The notes beneath the pieces were generated by a model that was not told the DNA's origin, did not search any database, and saw nothing but the letters and a program-made list of their open reading frames with translations. Both the position numbers and the translations under genes were made by a program. Below are positions 1 to 7,100 of a DNA stretch of 16,025 nucleotides, one piece after another; within the stretch, counting starts at the first letter, position 1; every line of letters starts with the position of its first letter. Origin of the DNA: Actinomycetes bacterium (lineage in GTDB: Bacteria > Actinomycetota > Actinomycetes > Mycobacteriales > Micromonosporaceae). The DNA lies in NCBI GenBank assembly GCA_023402505.1, contig JAEYGD010000375.1:1-16025 (forward strand). The letters are read 5' to 3'.

Positions 1-786
1 CTGCTGCGCTGGGCGGTGGCCACCGTGCCCGGCGCCGGCCTGCTCCGCGACGGGCAGAAGCTGCTGGTCCCGTACGCGCTCGCGCTGGCGGTGACCGCGG
101 CGCTCGGGGTGGAGCGGCTGGCCGCCCGCCTCGCCGGCCGGTACGACGCGACGACCGCCCGGGTGCTGCTCGTCGGGGCGGCGCTGCTGCCGGTCGCTCT
201 CCTGCCGGACCTGGCCTTCGGCGGGGCCGGCCGGCTGAAGCCGGTGAGCTGGCCGGCCGACTGGGCGGCGGTGCGGGCGCTGACGGCCGAGCGCCCGGGC
301 GAGGTGATCTCCCTGCCGTTCCAGGAGTACCAGCGTTATCCCTGGAACCACGACCAGGTGGTGATCGATCCGGCGCCGCGGTATCTCGCCGTGCCGGTCC
401 TGGTCGACGACACCCTGGTCGTCGGGGGTGAGACCGTGGCCGGTGAGGACCCGCGGGCGGCCCGGGTGCGCCGGCTGCTCGACGGGGGCGTCCCCCTGGC
501 GGCGAGTGGGGCCCGGTGGGTGCTGGTGCAGCGTACGCCCGGCCCGCCCCACCCGCCCGCGGCGCTGGCCGGGCTGCGCCTGGTCCACGACGGACCGGCG
601 CTGGCCCTCTACGAGAACCCGGACTGGACGCGGCCCGCCCCGGCGCCGGGTCCGGGCCCGGTGGGGGTGGCTCTCCTGGTGGCCGGAACGGTGATGATCG
701 GCATCGGTTTTTCGGGCACTGCGCGGGGGTGGCGGCGCGTGGTAGCGTCCCGGCACGCGAGTCCCGCGGAAGGAGAAGGTGGATGA
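1..786 (+). CDS. C-terminal part of a polytopic membrane protein, possibly GT-C-type glycosyltransferase (5' truncated by window)
   Basis: The frame is open from the first base and stops at 784-786, so the start lies upstream. The visible 261 residues begin with a short loop containing R16-D-G-Q-K20, then two hydrophobic segments (about 21-45 and 57-80), an extracytoplasmic domain of about 130 residues, and a last membrane helix (about 217-240) with a short basic tail. An R-D/N-x-x-K motif before a hydrophobic helix also occurs in the AftD homologue of this window (F383-R-N-V-H-K), and such loops are common in large GT-C membrane glycosyltransferases. I therefore suggest, without proof, a lipid-linked sugar transferase or related envelope membrane protein. 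It may correspond to M. tuberculosis Rv0226c, the membrane protein encoded beside GT4 and DUF3068 genes, but that is context only. It overlaps the DUF2613 gene by ATGA and is probably co-translated with it. The catalytic N-terminal half is not visible. Confidence 0.8.
   Translation: MLRWAVATVPGAGLLRDGQKLLVPYALALAVTAALGVERLAARLAGRYDATTARVLLVGAALLPVALLPDLAFGGAGRLKPVSWPADWAAVRALTAERPGEVISLPFQEYQRYPWNHDQVVIDPAPRYLAVPVLVDDTLVVGGETVAGEDPRAARVRRLLDGGVPLAASGARWVLVQRTPGPPHPPAALAGLRLVHDGPALALYENPDWTRPAPAPGPGPVGVALLVAGTVMIGIGFSGTARGWRRVVASRHASPAEGEGG
770..775 (+). promoter_or_regulatory. Ribosome binding site for the DUF2613 gene
   Basis: AAGGAG lies 7 nt before the ATG at 783, inside the 3' end of the upstream gene. 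It fixes the start of the small gene and supports translational coupling through the ATGA overlap at 783-786. Confidence 0.8.
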
Positions 787-959
787 GGAACCTGCCCGCG
801 TTCGTCGCCGTCGGGGTGCTCGGGGTCGTGCTCGGTCTGCTGCTGAGCTTCGGTCTGACGAACGTGCTCAGCCCGTCCGCCCAGGAGGCCGCCAAGCAGG
901 CCGGCAACAGCAGCCAGGTGGACCAGGGCACCGACACCATCGAGTACGGCGCGCGCTGA
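783..959 (+). CDS. DUF2613 family small membrane protein
   Basis: This 58-residue protein has one N-terminal hydrophobic segment (about residues 5-27) and a short polar tail ending in an I-E-Y-G-A-R motif. That size, topology and terminal E-Y-G signature fit DUF2613, whose mycobacterial member (Rv0236A, as I recall) is encoded next to aftD. An aftD-type gene lies 3.2 kb downstream here, so a role beside the arabinosyltransferase or in envelope assembly is plausible, though no biochemical function is known. The start is set by AAGGAG 7 nt upstream and by the ATGA overlap with the preceding membrane-protein gene. The tail is probably extracytoplasmic, or released if the helix is cleaved as a signal peptide. 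It is followed by a strong hairpin terminator. Confidence 0.85.
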   Translation: MRNLPAFVAVGVLGVVLGLLLSFGLTNVLSPSAQEAAKQAGNSSQVDQGTDTIEYGAR

Positions 960-967
960 ACCACCGT

Positions 968-999
968 ACGAGGGCGTCCGCGATAGCGGGCGCCCTCGT
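968..999. terminator. Strong hairpin terminator between convergent genes
   Basis: CGAGGGCGTCCGC at 969-981 pairs with GCGGGCGCCCTCG at 986-998 around a GATA tetraloop, giving a 13-bp stem with one G-U pair; A968-T999 extends it. Only two T residues follow on the plus strand. It lies 9 nt after the DUF2613 stop and 37 nt beyond the end of the minus-strand glycosyltransferase gene, so it may stop transcription from both sides. Confidence 0.75.
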
Positions 1000-1028
1000 T
1001 GGTGTCGGTCCGGTTGGTGTCGGTCCGG
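999..1028. repeat. 15-nt perfect tandem duplication
   Basis: TTGGTGTCGGTCCGG is present twice, at 999-1013 and 1014-1028, in the short space between the terminator hairpin and the end of the convergent glycosyltransferase gene. It probably arose by replication slippage. No function is apparent. Confidence 0.85.
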
Positions 1029-1035
1029 TGGGTGG

Positions 1036-2196
1036 TCAGCGTCCGCCGGCCGTCGTGGTGGCGACGAGCTGCGCGAACCGCGTGCCGGTGGCGGTCCAGG
1101 TGAACCGTGCGGCGTGCAGCAGTGCCGCCTCGCCCATCGACTTGCGCCGCACGTCGTCGGCGAGCAGGTCGCGGACCACGGTGAGGAACTCCTCCTCGTC
1201 GTCGACGAGCAGGCCGGTCTCGGTGTCGACCATCGCCTCGCAGACCCCGCCGGCGTAACGGAACGCGACGGTCGGTGTGCTGCGGGCCGCCGCCTCCACG
1301 ATCGTCAGCCCCCAGCCCTCCTTTAGCGAGGGAGTGAGGGCGAGCCAGGCCGACGAGAGCAGCTCATGCTTCTCCGCCTCGGTGACGAAGCCGGCGAACC
1401 GGACGTGATCGGCGATGCCGAGTTCGTCGCACAGTTCCCGCAGCGGAGCCTCCCACCAGCCCTGCCCCGCCACGACGAGCTGCAGGTCGGGCAGTTCGGG
1501 AAGGAGAAGGGCCACCGCGCGCAGCGCGATCTCCACCCGCTTGTGCGGCACCAGCCGTCCCAGGACCAGCAACGACGGGTGCGGCGTACGTGGCACCGAC
1601 GGCCCGGTCACCGGCGGGGTGCCGTTGGGCACCACGTCGATCCGTTCGGGGTCGACGCCGAGCGTCACCAGTTCGTTCCGGCTCGCCTCGGACACCGTCA
1701 CGTAGCGGCAGCGCCGGTAGAGGCGCGGCGCCAGCCACGACTCGATCCACCAGCCCAGCCGGGCCATCCGCGGTCCGAAGACCACCGGCCACTGCTCCTT
1801 GTGGACGTGGTGCACCAGGGCGACCACCGGGCGGCCGGCGTAGAGCGGCGCGAAGAAGGGCATCCCGTTGCAGACGTCCACGACCAGGTCCGGCCGCCCG
1901 AGCCGGCGCGCGCTCAGCGGGCCGAGGCCGAAGCGACCGGCGAGGCAGGTCAGGGCCGCCCGGGCGTACACCGTCATCCGGGACCCCCGGCGCAGGACCT
2001 GGACGCCGTCGACGGTGGTCTCCGCCGGGCCGGCTTCCGGGTGCGCCGCACACAGAAGAGTCACGCGGTGACCGGCCGTGACCAGTTCGGCGGCGATGCG
2101 CTCGATGTAGACCTCGGAACCGCCGCCCTCCGGGTTCTTCGTGTCGCGCCAGTTCAGGAAGAGGACGTGGCGTGCCGGCGTGCCAGAAATGTCCAC
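1036..2196 (-). CDS. Glycosyltransferase family 4 (GT-B fold), envelope glycan assembly
   Basis: The 386-residue product has the standard GT4 layout. The N-terminal Rossmann half starts with a hydrophobic strand and the acceptor-side loop N-P-E-G-G-G-S-E (near residues 21-28). The C-terminal half carries L-G-R214-L-V-P-H-K219, whose Arg/Lys usually contact the nucleotide-sugar phosphates, and the E293-G-W-G-L-T-I-V-E301 (E-x7-E) motif that holds the donor. No membrane helix is evident, so it likely acts at the cytoplasmic face of the membrane on a lipid-linked or glycan acceptor. The sugar cannot be read from the sequence. Rv0225 of M. tuberculosis, beside DUF3068 and methyltransferase genes, is a likely counterpart. 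The start is GTG with AGGAG 4 nt upstream (2205-2201). It is divergent from the VWA/aftD operon and convergent with DUF2613. Confidence 0.92.
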   Translation of the reverse strand: MDISGTPARHVLFLNWRDTKNPEGGGSEVYIERIAAELVTAGHRVTLLCAAHPEAGPAETTVDGVQVLRRGSRMTVYARAALTCLAGRFGLGPLSARRLGRPDLVVDVCNGMPFFAPLYAGRPVVALVHHVHKEQWPVVFGPRMARLGWWIESWLAPRLYRRCRYVTVSEASRNELVTLGVDPERIDVVPNGTPPVTGPSVPRTPHPSLLVLGRLVPHKRVEIALRAVALLLPELPDLQLVVAGQGWWEAPLRELCDELGIADHVRFAGFVTEAEKHELLSSAWLALTPSLKEGWGLTIVEAAARSTPTVAFRYAGGVCEAMVDTETGLLVDDEEEFLTVVRDLLADDVRRKSMGEAALLHAARFTWTATGTRFAQLVATTTAGGR

Positions 2197-2234
2197 GCTG
2201 CTCCTACTGACGAGTAAGCGGCCACGATCGCGCC

Positions 2235-2264
2235 ACCCTAGGGCGCGCGGGGACGGGTGCGCAA
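2235..2264 (-). promoter_or_regulatory. Candidate promoter of the GT4 gene
   Basis: On the minus strand TTGCGC (2264-2259) and TAGGGT (2240-2235) are separated by 18 nt. The predicted transcript starts near 2228, giving a leader of about 30 nt before the GTG at 2196. The same TAGGGT hexamer precedes the DUF885 gene. The call rests on motif spacing only. Confidence 0.35.
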
Positions 2265-2314
2265 TGGGTCACACCGGCAGCGCATCCGTGCGGCGGTCCA
2301 GCTGCCCGGAGGGT

Positions 2315-2343
2315 TTGCCGACGGCGAAAAACCTTGGCAGGGT
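2315..2343 (+). promoter_or_regulatory. Candidate promoter of the VWA-aftD operon; gene-free divergent region 2197-2454
   Basis: TTGCCG (2315-2320) and CAGGGT (2338-2343) are spaced by 17 nt and would give a leader of about 105 nt before the GTG at 2455. A small inverted repeat, GCAGCG-CGAC-CGCTGC (2346-2361), lies just downstream. An open frame continues upstream of 2455 to 2257, but it has no credible ribosome site and reads as non-coding. Confidence 0.3.
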
Positions 2344-2439
2344 GTGCAGCGCGACCGCTGCGGTGACCCGCGCCACCCCACGCCACCCGCCTCGACCGGT
2401 CGCGATTCCCAAGCCGGACCGACCGGCGCGGACCTGGAG

Positions 2440-2447
2440 GGAGGTGA
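2440..2447 (+). promoter_or_regulatory. Near-perfect ribosome binding site that sets the VWA protein start
   Basis: GGAGGTGA matches the complement of the 16S rRNA 3' end over 8 nt and lies 7 nt before the GTG at 2455. This argues strongly for that start over an ATG-less extension to 2257. Confidence 0.85.
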
Positions 2448-2454
2448 CCGGGCG

Positions 2455-4122
2455 GTGCTGCGCGACGGTTCCGGACCGGACCGAAACCCCTCCCGGCGGA
2501 CACCGGTGGTGCTGCTCAGCGCGGCGCTGGCGGTGCTGCTGAGCGCTTGGGCCGCGGTCGCGTACGTCCGGTCGGTGCGCGGCGAACCCGAGTGCCGCGA
2601 GCAGGTCAAGCTCCGGTTGGCCGCCGCCCCCGTGGTCGCGCCCGCGGTCGACCGGATCATCCGCGCCACGGTCGGCAGCCAGCCCTGCGTGTCGGTCTCG
2701 GTCGAGGCCCGGCGGTCCGCCGACCTGGCCGCCGACCTGGCCGACGAGCGCGACGTGGCGGACGCCTGGATCCCGGAGTCGACGTTCTGGTTGCGCCGCG
2801 CCCGGGCCGCCGGGGCGTTCGAGGTGCCCGCGCAGGGCCCGTCGGTGGCGACCACCCCGGTCGTGCTCGCGCTGGCCGAGCCGGCCGCGCGGCGGCTGGG
2901 CTGGCCGGCGAAGCCCCCGACCTGGCGGAAGCTGCTGGGACCGAAGGCCACCACCCTCACCGTCGGGCTGCCCGACCCGGCCGTCGACCCCGCCGGGGCG
3001 GGCGCGCTGCTCGGCGTCCGCGCCCTCGCCGCCGGGGAACGGGAACCCGCCGCCGCCGTCGCCGGGGTGTTGCGGCGGGTCGCCGGCCAGACCTTCACCC
3101 CCGCCGAGGCGGGATCGCTGGTCCCCGGGTCGGCCCTGCCCGACGGCTCGGACGCGGTGGCGACCACCGAGCAGGCCGTGCTCGGCTACAACGCGCTGGC
3201 CGGCGGGGCGAAGCTGGTCGCCGCGTACCCGGAGGTGGCGGTCCCCGCGCTCGACCTGCCGTACGTGGTGTTGCCGAACGCGCGCGGGGCGGTCCGGGAC
3301 GCGGCCTCCGGGCTGCTGCCGGTGCTGCTCGCCCGTGTCGCCGGCGACGTGTTCGCCGAGTTCGGTTTCCGGACCCCGGCCGGATTCCCGCCGGCCATCC
3401 CCGAGGACGGGCGGCTGCGTGCCGTCGAGCTGCCGCCGGTGCCGCTGCCGGCCGAGGAGACGGTCACCGAGGTGCTCACCGGGTGGAGCGGGGTGCAGCG
3501 CAGCGCACGGATCCTCACCGTCCTGGACATCTCGGGCTCGATGGACGCCCAGGTGCCGGGCAGCGGGGAGACCCGGCTCGACGCGACGTTGCGGGCCGCC
3601 CGCGAGGGCGCCGGCCTGCTGCTCGACAACAGCGAACTGGGCGTCTGGGTCTTCTCCACCCGGCTGGACGGGGACCGCGACTACCGGGAGATCCTGCCCG
3701 TCGCGCCGCTGCGGACCCAGCGGGAGCGGCTCGACGAGCGGCTCGGCCAGGTGCGGGTGAAGCCGGGTGGCGGCACCGGGCTGTACGACACGACGCTGGC
3801 CGCGTACCGGGACGCGCGGCGGCACTGGGCACCGGGCCGGATCAACCTGGTCCTCGTGATGACCGACGGGCGCGACGAGGACGACGACAGCATCGGCCGG
3901 GAGCGTTTCTTCGCCGAGCTCACCAAGCTGCAGGACCCGCGCCGGCCGCTGCCGATCGTCTTCATCGGCCTCGGGCGTGACGTCGACCCGGTCGAGCTGA
4001 CAAAGATCGCCGAGGTGACCGGCGGCAAGGTGTTCCGTACCGAACAGCCCCGCGGGATGCGCCAGATCTTCTTCTCCGCGCTGGCCGACCTGAGCTGCCT
4101 GCCGCCGGAGTGCCGCCGATGA
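2455..4122 (+). CDS. Membrane-anchored solute-binding-like and von Willebrand factor A domain protein
   Basis: Starting at GTG 2455 gives 555 residues. A basic N-terminus is followed by one hydrophobic helix (about 17-38), acting as signal peptide or anchor, so the rest should be extracytoplasmic. Residues of about 45-330 resemble a type 2 periplasmic solute-binding domain of the SBP_bac_11 kind. Residues of about 350-545 form a VWA domain with an intact metal-ion site: D358-x-S360-x-S362, T441 in a G-G-G-T-G loop, and D471 in M-T-D-G. Cysteines near the N-terminus (C47, then Q-P-C) and at the C-terminus (S-C-L-P-P-E-C) could form disulfides. The stop overlaps the aftD start by ATGA, so the two are probably made together and may interact, with the VWA domain gripping a partner and the SBP-like domain binding a ligand. 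Both partner and ligand are unknown. It is not a typical ABC component, since no permease or ATPase is nearby. Confidence 0.85.
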   Translation: MLRDGSGPDRNPSRRTPVVLLSAALAVLLSAWAAVAYVRSVRGEPECREQVKLRLAAAPVVAPAVDRIIRATVGSQPCVSVSVEARRSADLAADLADERDVADAWIPESTFWLRRARAAGAFEVPAQGPSVATTPVVLALAEPAARRLGWPAKPPTWRKLLGPKATTLTVGLPDPAVDPAGAGALLGVRALAAGEREPAAAVAGVLRRVAGQTFTPAEAGSLVPGSALPDGSDAVATTEQAVLGYNALAGGAKLVAAYPEVAVPALDLPYVVLPNARGAVRDAASGLLPVLLARVAGDVFAEFGFRTPAGFPPAIPEDGRLRAVELPPVPLPAEETVTEVLTGWSGVQRSARILTVLDISGSMDAQVPGSGETRLDATLRAAREGAGLLLDNSELGVWVFSTRLDGDRDYREILPVAPLRTQRERLDERLGQVRVKPGGGTGLYDTTLAAYRDARRHWAPGRINLVLVMTDGRDEDDDSIGRERFFAELTKLQDPRRPLPIVFIGLGRDVDPVELTKIAEVTGGKVFRTEQPRGMRQIFFSALADLSCLPPECRR

Positions 4123-7100
4123 TCCGGACCCGTCTCCGGGCGCCGCGCCGCGACGACCCGCCGGCCGAGGCCGGGCCGCCCGCGGTGGCGGAGGTGGGCC
4201 GCCGGGCCGTGCAGGTGGTCCGCCGCGCGCCGGGCACCGCCCTGGCGCTGCTCCTGCTCACGGTCATCGCGTTCGTCCAGCGGCCCGGCCAGGTCACCTT
4301 CGACACCAAGCTCGACCTCGCCGCCAACCCGCTGCACTTCATGGCCCGGGCGCTGCACCTGTGGAATCCGGAGGCCACCTTCGGGGAACTGCAGAACCAG
4401 GCGTACGGCTACCTGTTCCCGATGGGGCCGTTCTTCGGCCTCGGCCAGGTGCTCGGCGTACCGCCGTGGATCACCCAGCGGCTCTGGACCGCGCTGCTGC
4501 TCGGCCTGGCGTTCTACGGCCTGCTCCGGCTGGCCCGGGCGCTGGGCATCGGCTCCGAGCCGACCCGGTACGCGGCCGCGCTCGGCTACGCGTTGGCTCC
4601 CCGCGTCCTCACCGAGGTCGGGGCGCTCTCCTCCGAGACGCTGTCGGCCGCGATGCTGCCGTGGGTGCTGCTGCCGCTGGTCACCGTCCGGCGCATCGGT
4701 TCCCCCCGGCGGGCCGCGGCGCTGTCCGCGCTCGCCGTGCTCGGCATGGGCGGGATCAACGCGGCGGTGGTGCTGCTGGCGCTGGTCCTGCCCGGAATCT
4801 GGCTGCTGACCCGGCGCTGGGACCGCGACCACCTGCGCCTGGTCGGCTGGTGGTGCGTCTGCGTCGTCGGTGTCTGCCTCTGGTGGATCGTGCCGCTGCT
4901 GCTGCTCGGCCAGTACAGCCTGCCGTTCCTCGACTACATCGAGTCGTCCACCACCACGACGGCGGTCGCCTCGCTCTTCCAGGCGGTACGGGGCACCAAC
5001 CAGTGGGTCGCGTACATCGTGCAGGGCGACCCCTGGTGGCCCGCCGGGTGGCTGCTCATCGACAACCCGGTGCTGATGGCGCTCACCGCGGTGGTGGCGC
5101 TGGTCGGCCTGGCCGGGCTCGCCGGGAACCTGCTCCCGGAGCGGCGCTTCCTGGTGCTCGGCTTCCTCGCCGGGCTGACCCTGCTCACCATCGGGTACGT
5201 CGGCAGCCTCGACAGCCCGCTCTCGGCCCAGGTGCGGGACCTGCTGGACGGCCCGCTCGCCCCGTTCCGCAACGTGCACAAGCTCGACCCGGTGCTGCGG
5301 CTGCCGCTGATGCTCGGCTTCGCCCACGGCGTCGACGCGTGGGTCAGCCGGCTCCACCACGCCGCCGCCCGCCGCCGCCCGGGCCTGCGACTGCGACCCC
5401 TGGTGTTCGTCCCGGTGCTGCTGGTGGTGCTCGGCGCCGCCGCGCCGGCCTGGCTCGGTCAGCTCCGCCCGGGGCCCGGCTGGTCGGACCTGCCGGCCCA
5501 CTGGCGGGCGGCCGCGACCTGGCTGGCCGACCGGGACGCGTTGGCCCGCACCCTGATGGTGCCCGGCTCCGGCTTCGGGCAGTACGAGTGGGGCCGGTCG
5601 GTGGACGAGCCGCTCCAGGCCCTGGCCGGCGCGCCGTGGGCGGTGCGCCACCAGATCCCGCTCGGCTCCGAGGGCAACACCCGGATGATGGACACCGTGG
5701 AGACTGCCCTGGCCAGCGGGCGGGGCTCCGCCGGCCTCGCCGACTTCCTGGCCCGGTCCGGCATCCGGCATCTGCTGCTGCGTAACGACCTGGACCGGAC
5801 GCAGGTCGACGCGCCGCCGGTCACGGTCCTGCGCCGCGCGTTGGCGGACTCGCCCGGCATCGCCCGGGTCGCGACCTTCGGCACCACGACCCGGTTCGGG
5901 CGTACGCCGGGCAGCCCGGTGGACGCCGGCATCGGCCCGCTGCCCGCCGTCGAGGTGTACGAGGTACAGCGACCGGCACCCGCCGCGTCCGCGGTTCTCA
6001 CCGACGACGTGCCAGTCGTCAGCGGCGGACCGGAGTCACTGCTGCCGCTGCTGGAGCAGGAGCTGGTGGCCCGGGACCGGCCGGTGGTGCTGGCCGGCGA
6101 CCGCCCCGATCCCGCTGCCGAGCCGGCCGGCGTCGGAAAGTCGTGGATCGTGACCGACGGGCTGCGCCGCCGGGAACGCGACATCGGGCGGGTCCGGGAC
6201 CACCTGAGCCAGACGCTGACGTCGACCGAGGCGGGCCGGCTCGACCGGGTCGCCCTGGACCTGTCGCCGTTCACGGCGGGGGAGCACCAGACGGTCGCGA
6301 CGTACCAGGGCATCCGCGAGGTCACCGCCTCCACCGCGGCCAGCTTCGTGGACAACCTGACCCCCGCCGACCCGTCCCACCTGCCCTTCGCCGCCATCGA
6401 CGGCGAGTGGGGCACCGCCTGGCGTTCCGCGCCGCTGGCCGGGCCGGTCGGCCAGTGGCTGGAGGTGCACCTGGACACTCCCCGCCCGGTCACGTCGATC
6501 TCGCTGGCCTTCGTCAACGACCTCGGGGTGGGCTGGCCGGTCACCCGGTTCCGGATCGACACCGACCAGGGCTCGGTCAACCACGACGTCGCGCAGGCGC
6601 TGGGCGCGCACCCGTACTACACGCTGCCCGGGTCCACCAGCCGGGTACGGATCACCGTCCTCGCGGTGGCCGACGGGCGGCTGGACGGCGGTGTCGGCAT
6701 CCGCGAGCTGACCATCCCGGACACCACCCCGCGCCGCGCGCTGCGCGCCCCCACCGACCTGCCCGGCGACTTCACCGGGCCGGTCGCCTGGTCGTTCAGC
6801 CGGGACCCGGCGGCACGCCCCGCCTGCTTCGCCGGCTCGGCGGAGCCGGACGACGCGGCCACCGGCGGCCCGGTGACCGGCCTCCGGCCGAGCGGGACGG
6901 TGGTGCGCTGCGACCGCTTCCTCGCCCGTGCCGGTGAGGAGCCGCTGGGGCTGGACCGGCTCTTCCGCGCCCCGACCGCGGGGACGTACCGCATGGCGCT
7001 CAACGCCGTGCCGCGACCCGGTGGCCGGTTGACGCTGCCCGACGTGGCGGTGACCGCCGACGTGTCCTCGTACCTGGCGGGCGATCCGGCGGTCGGCGCG

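Noticed and set aside
743..748. TAGCGT as a separate promoter for the DUF2613 gene
   Set aside because: No acceptable -35 hexamer is found at the right distance, and the ATGA overlap explains expression.
999..1028. Start of a CRISPR or other repeat array
   Set aside because: Only two adjacent 15-nt copies with no spacers.
2236..2243. CCCTAGGG palindrome as an operator
   Set aside because: Too short, and half of it is explained as the GT4 -10 hexamer.
2257..2454. N-terminal extension of the VWA protein
   Set aside because: The 66 extra residues are Arg/Pro/Gly-rich with no ribosome site, while GTG 2455 has a near-perfect one and begins directly before a signal-like helix.
3681..5771. Long minus-strand open frame across the VWA and aftD genes
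   Set aside because: Same artefact: Gln/Gly/Arg-rich composition, no ribosome site, no recognisable fold.
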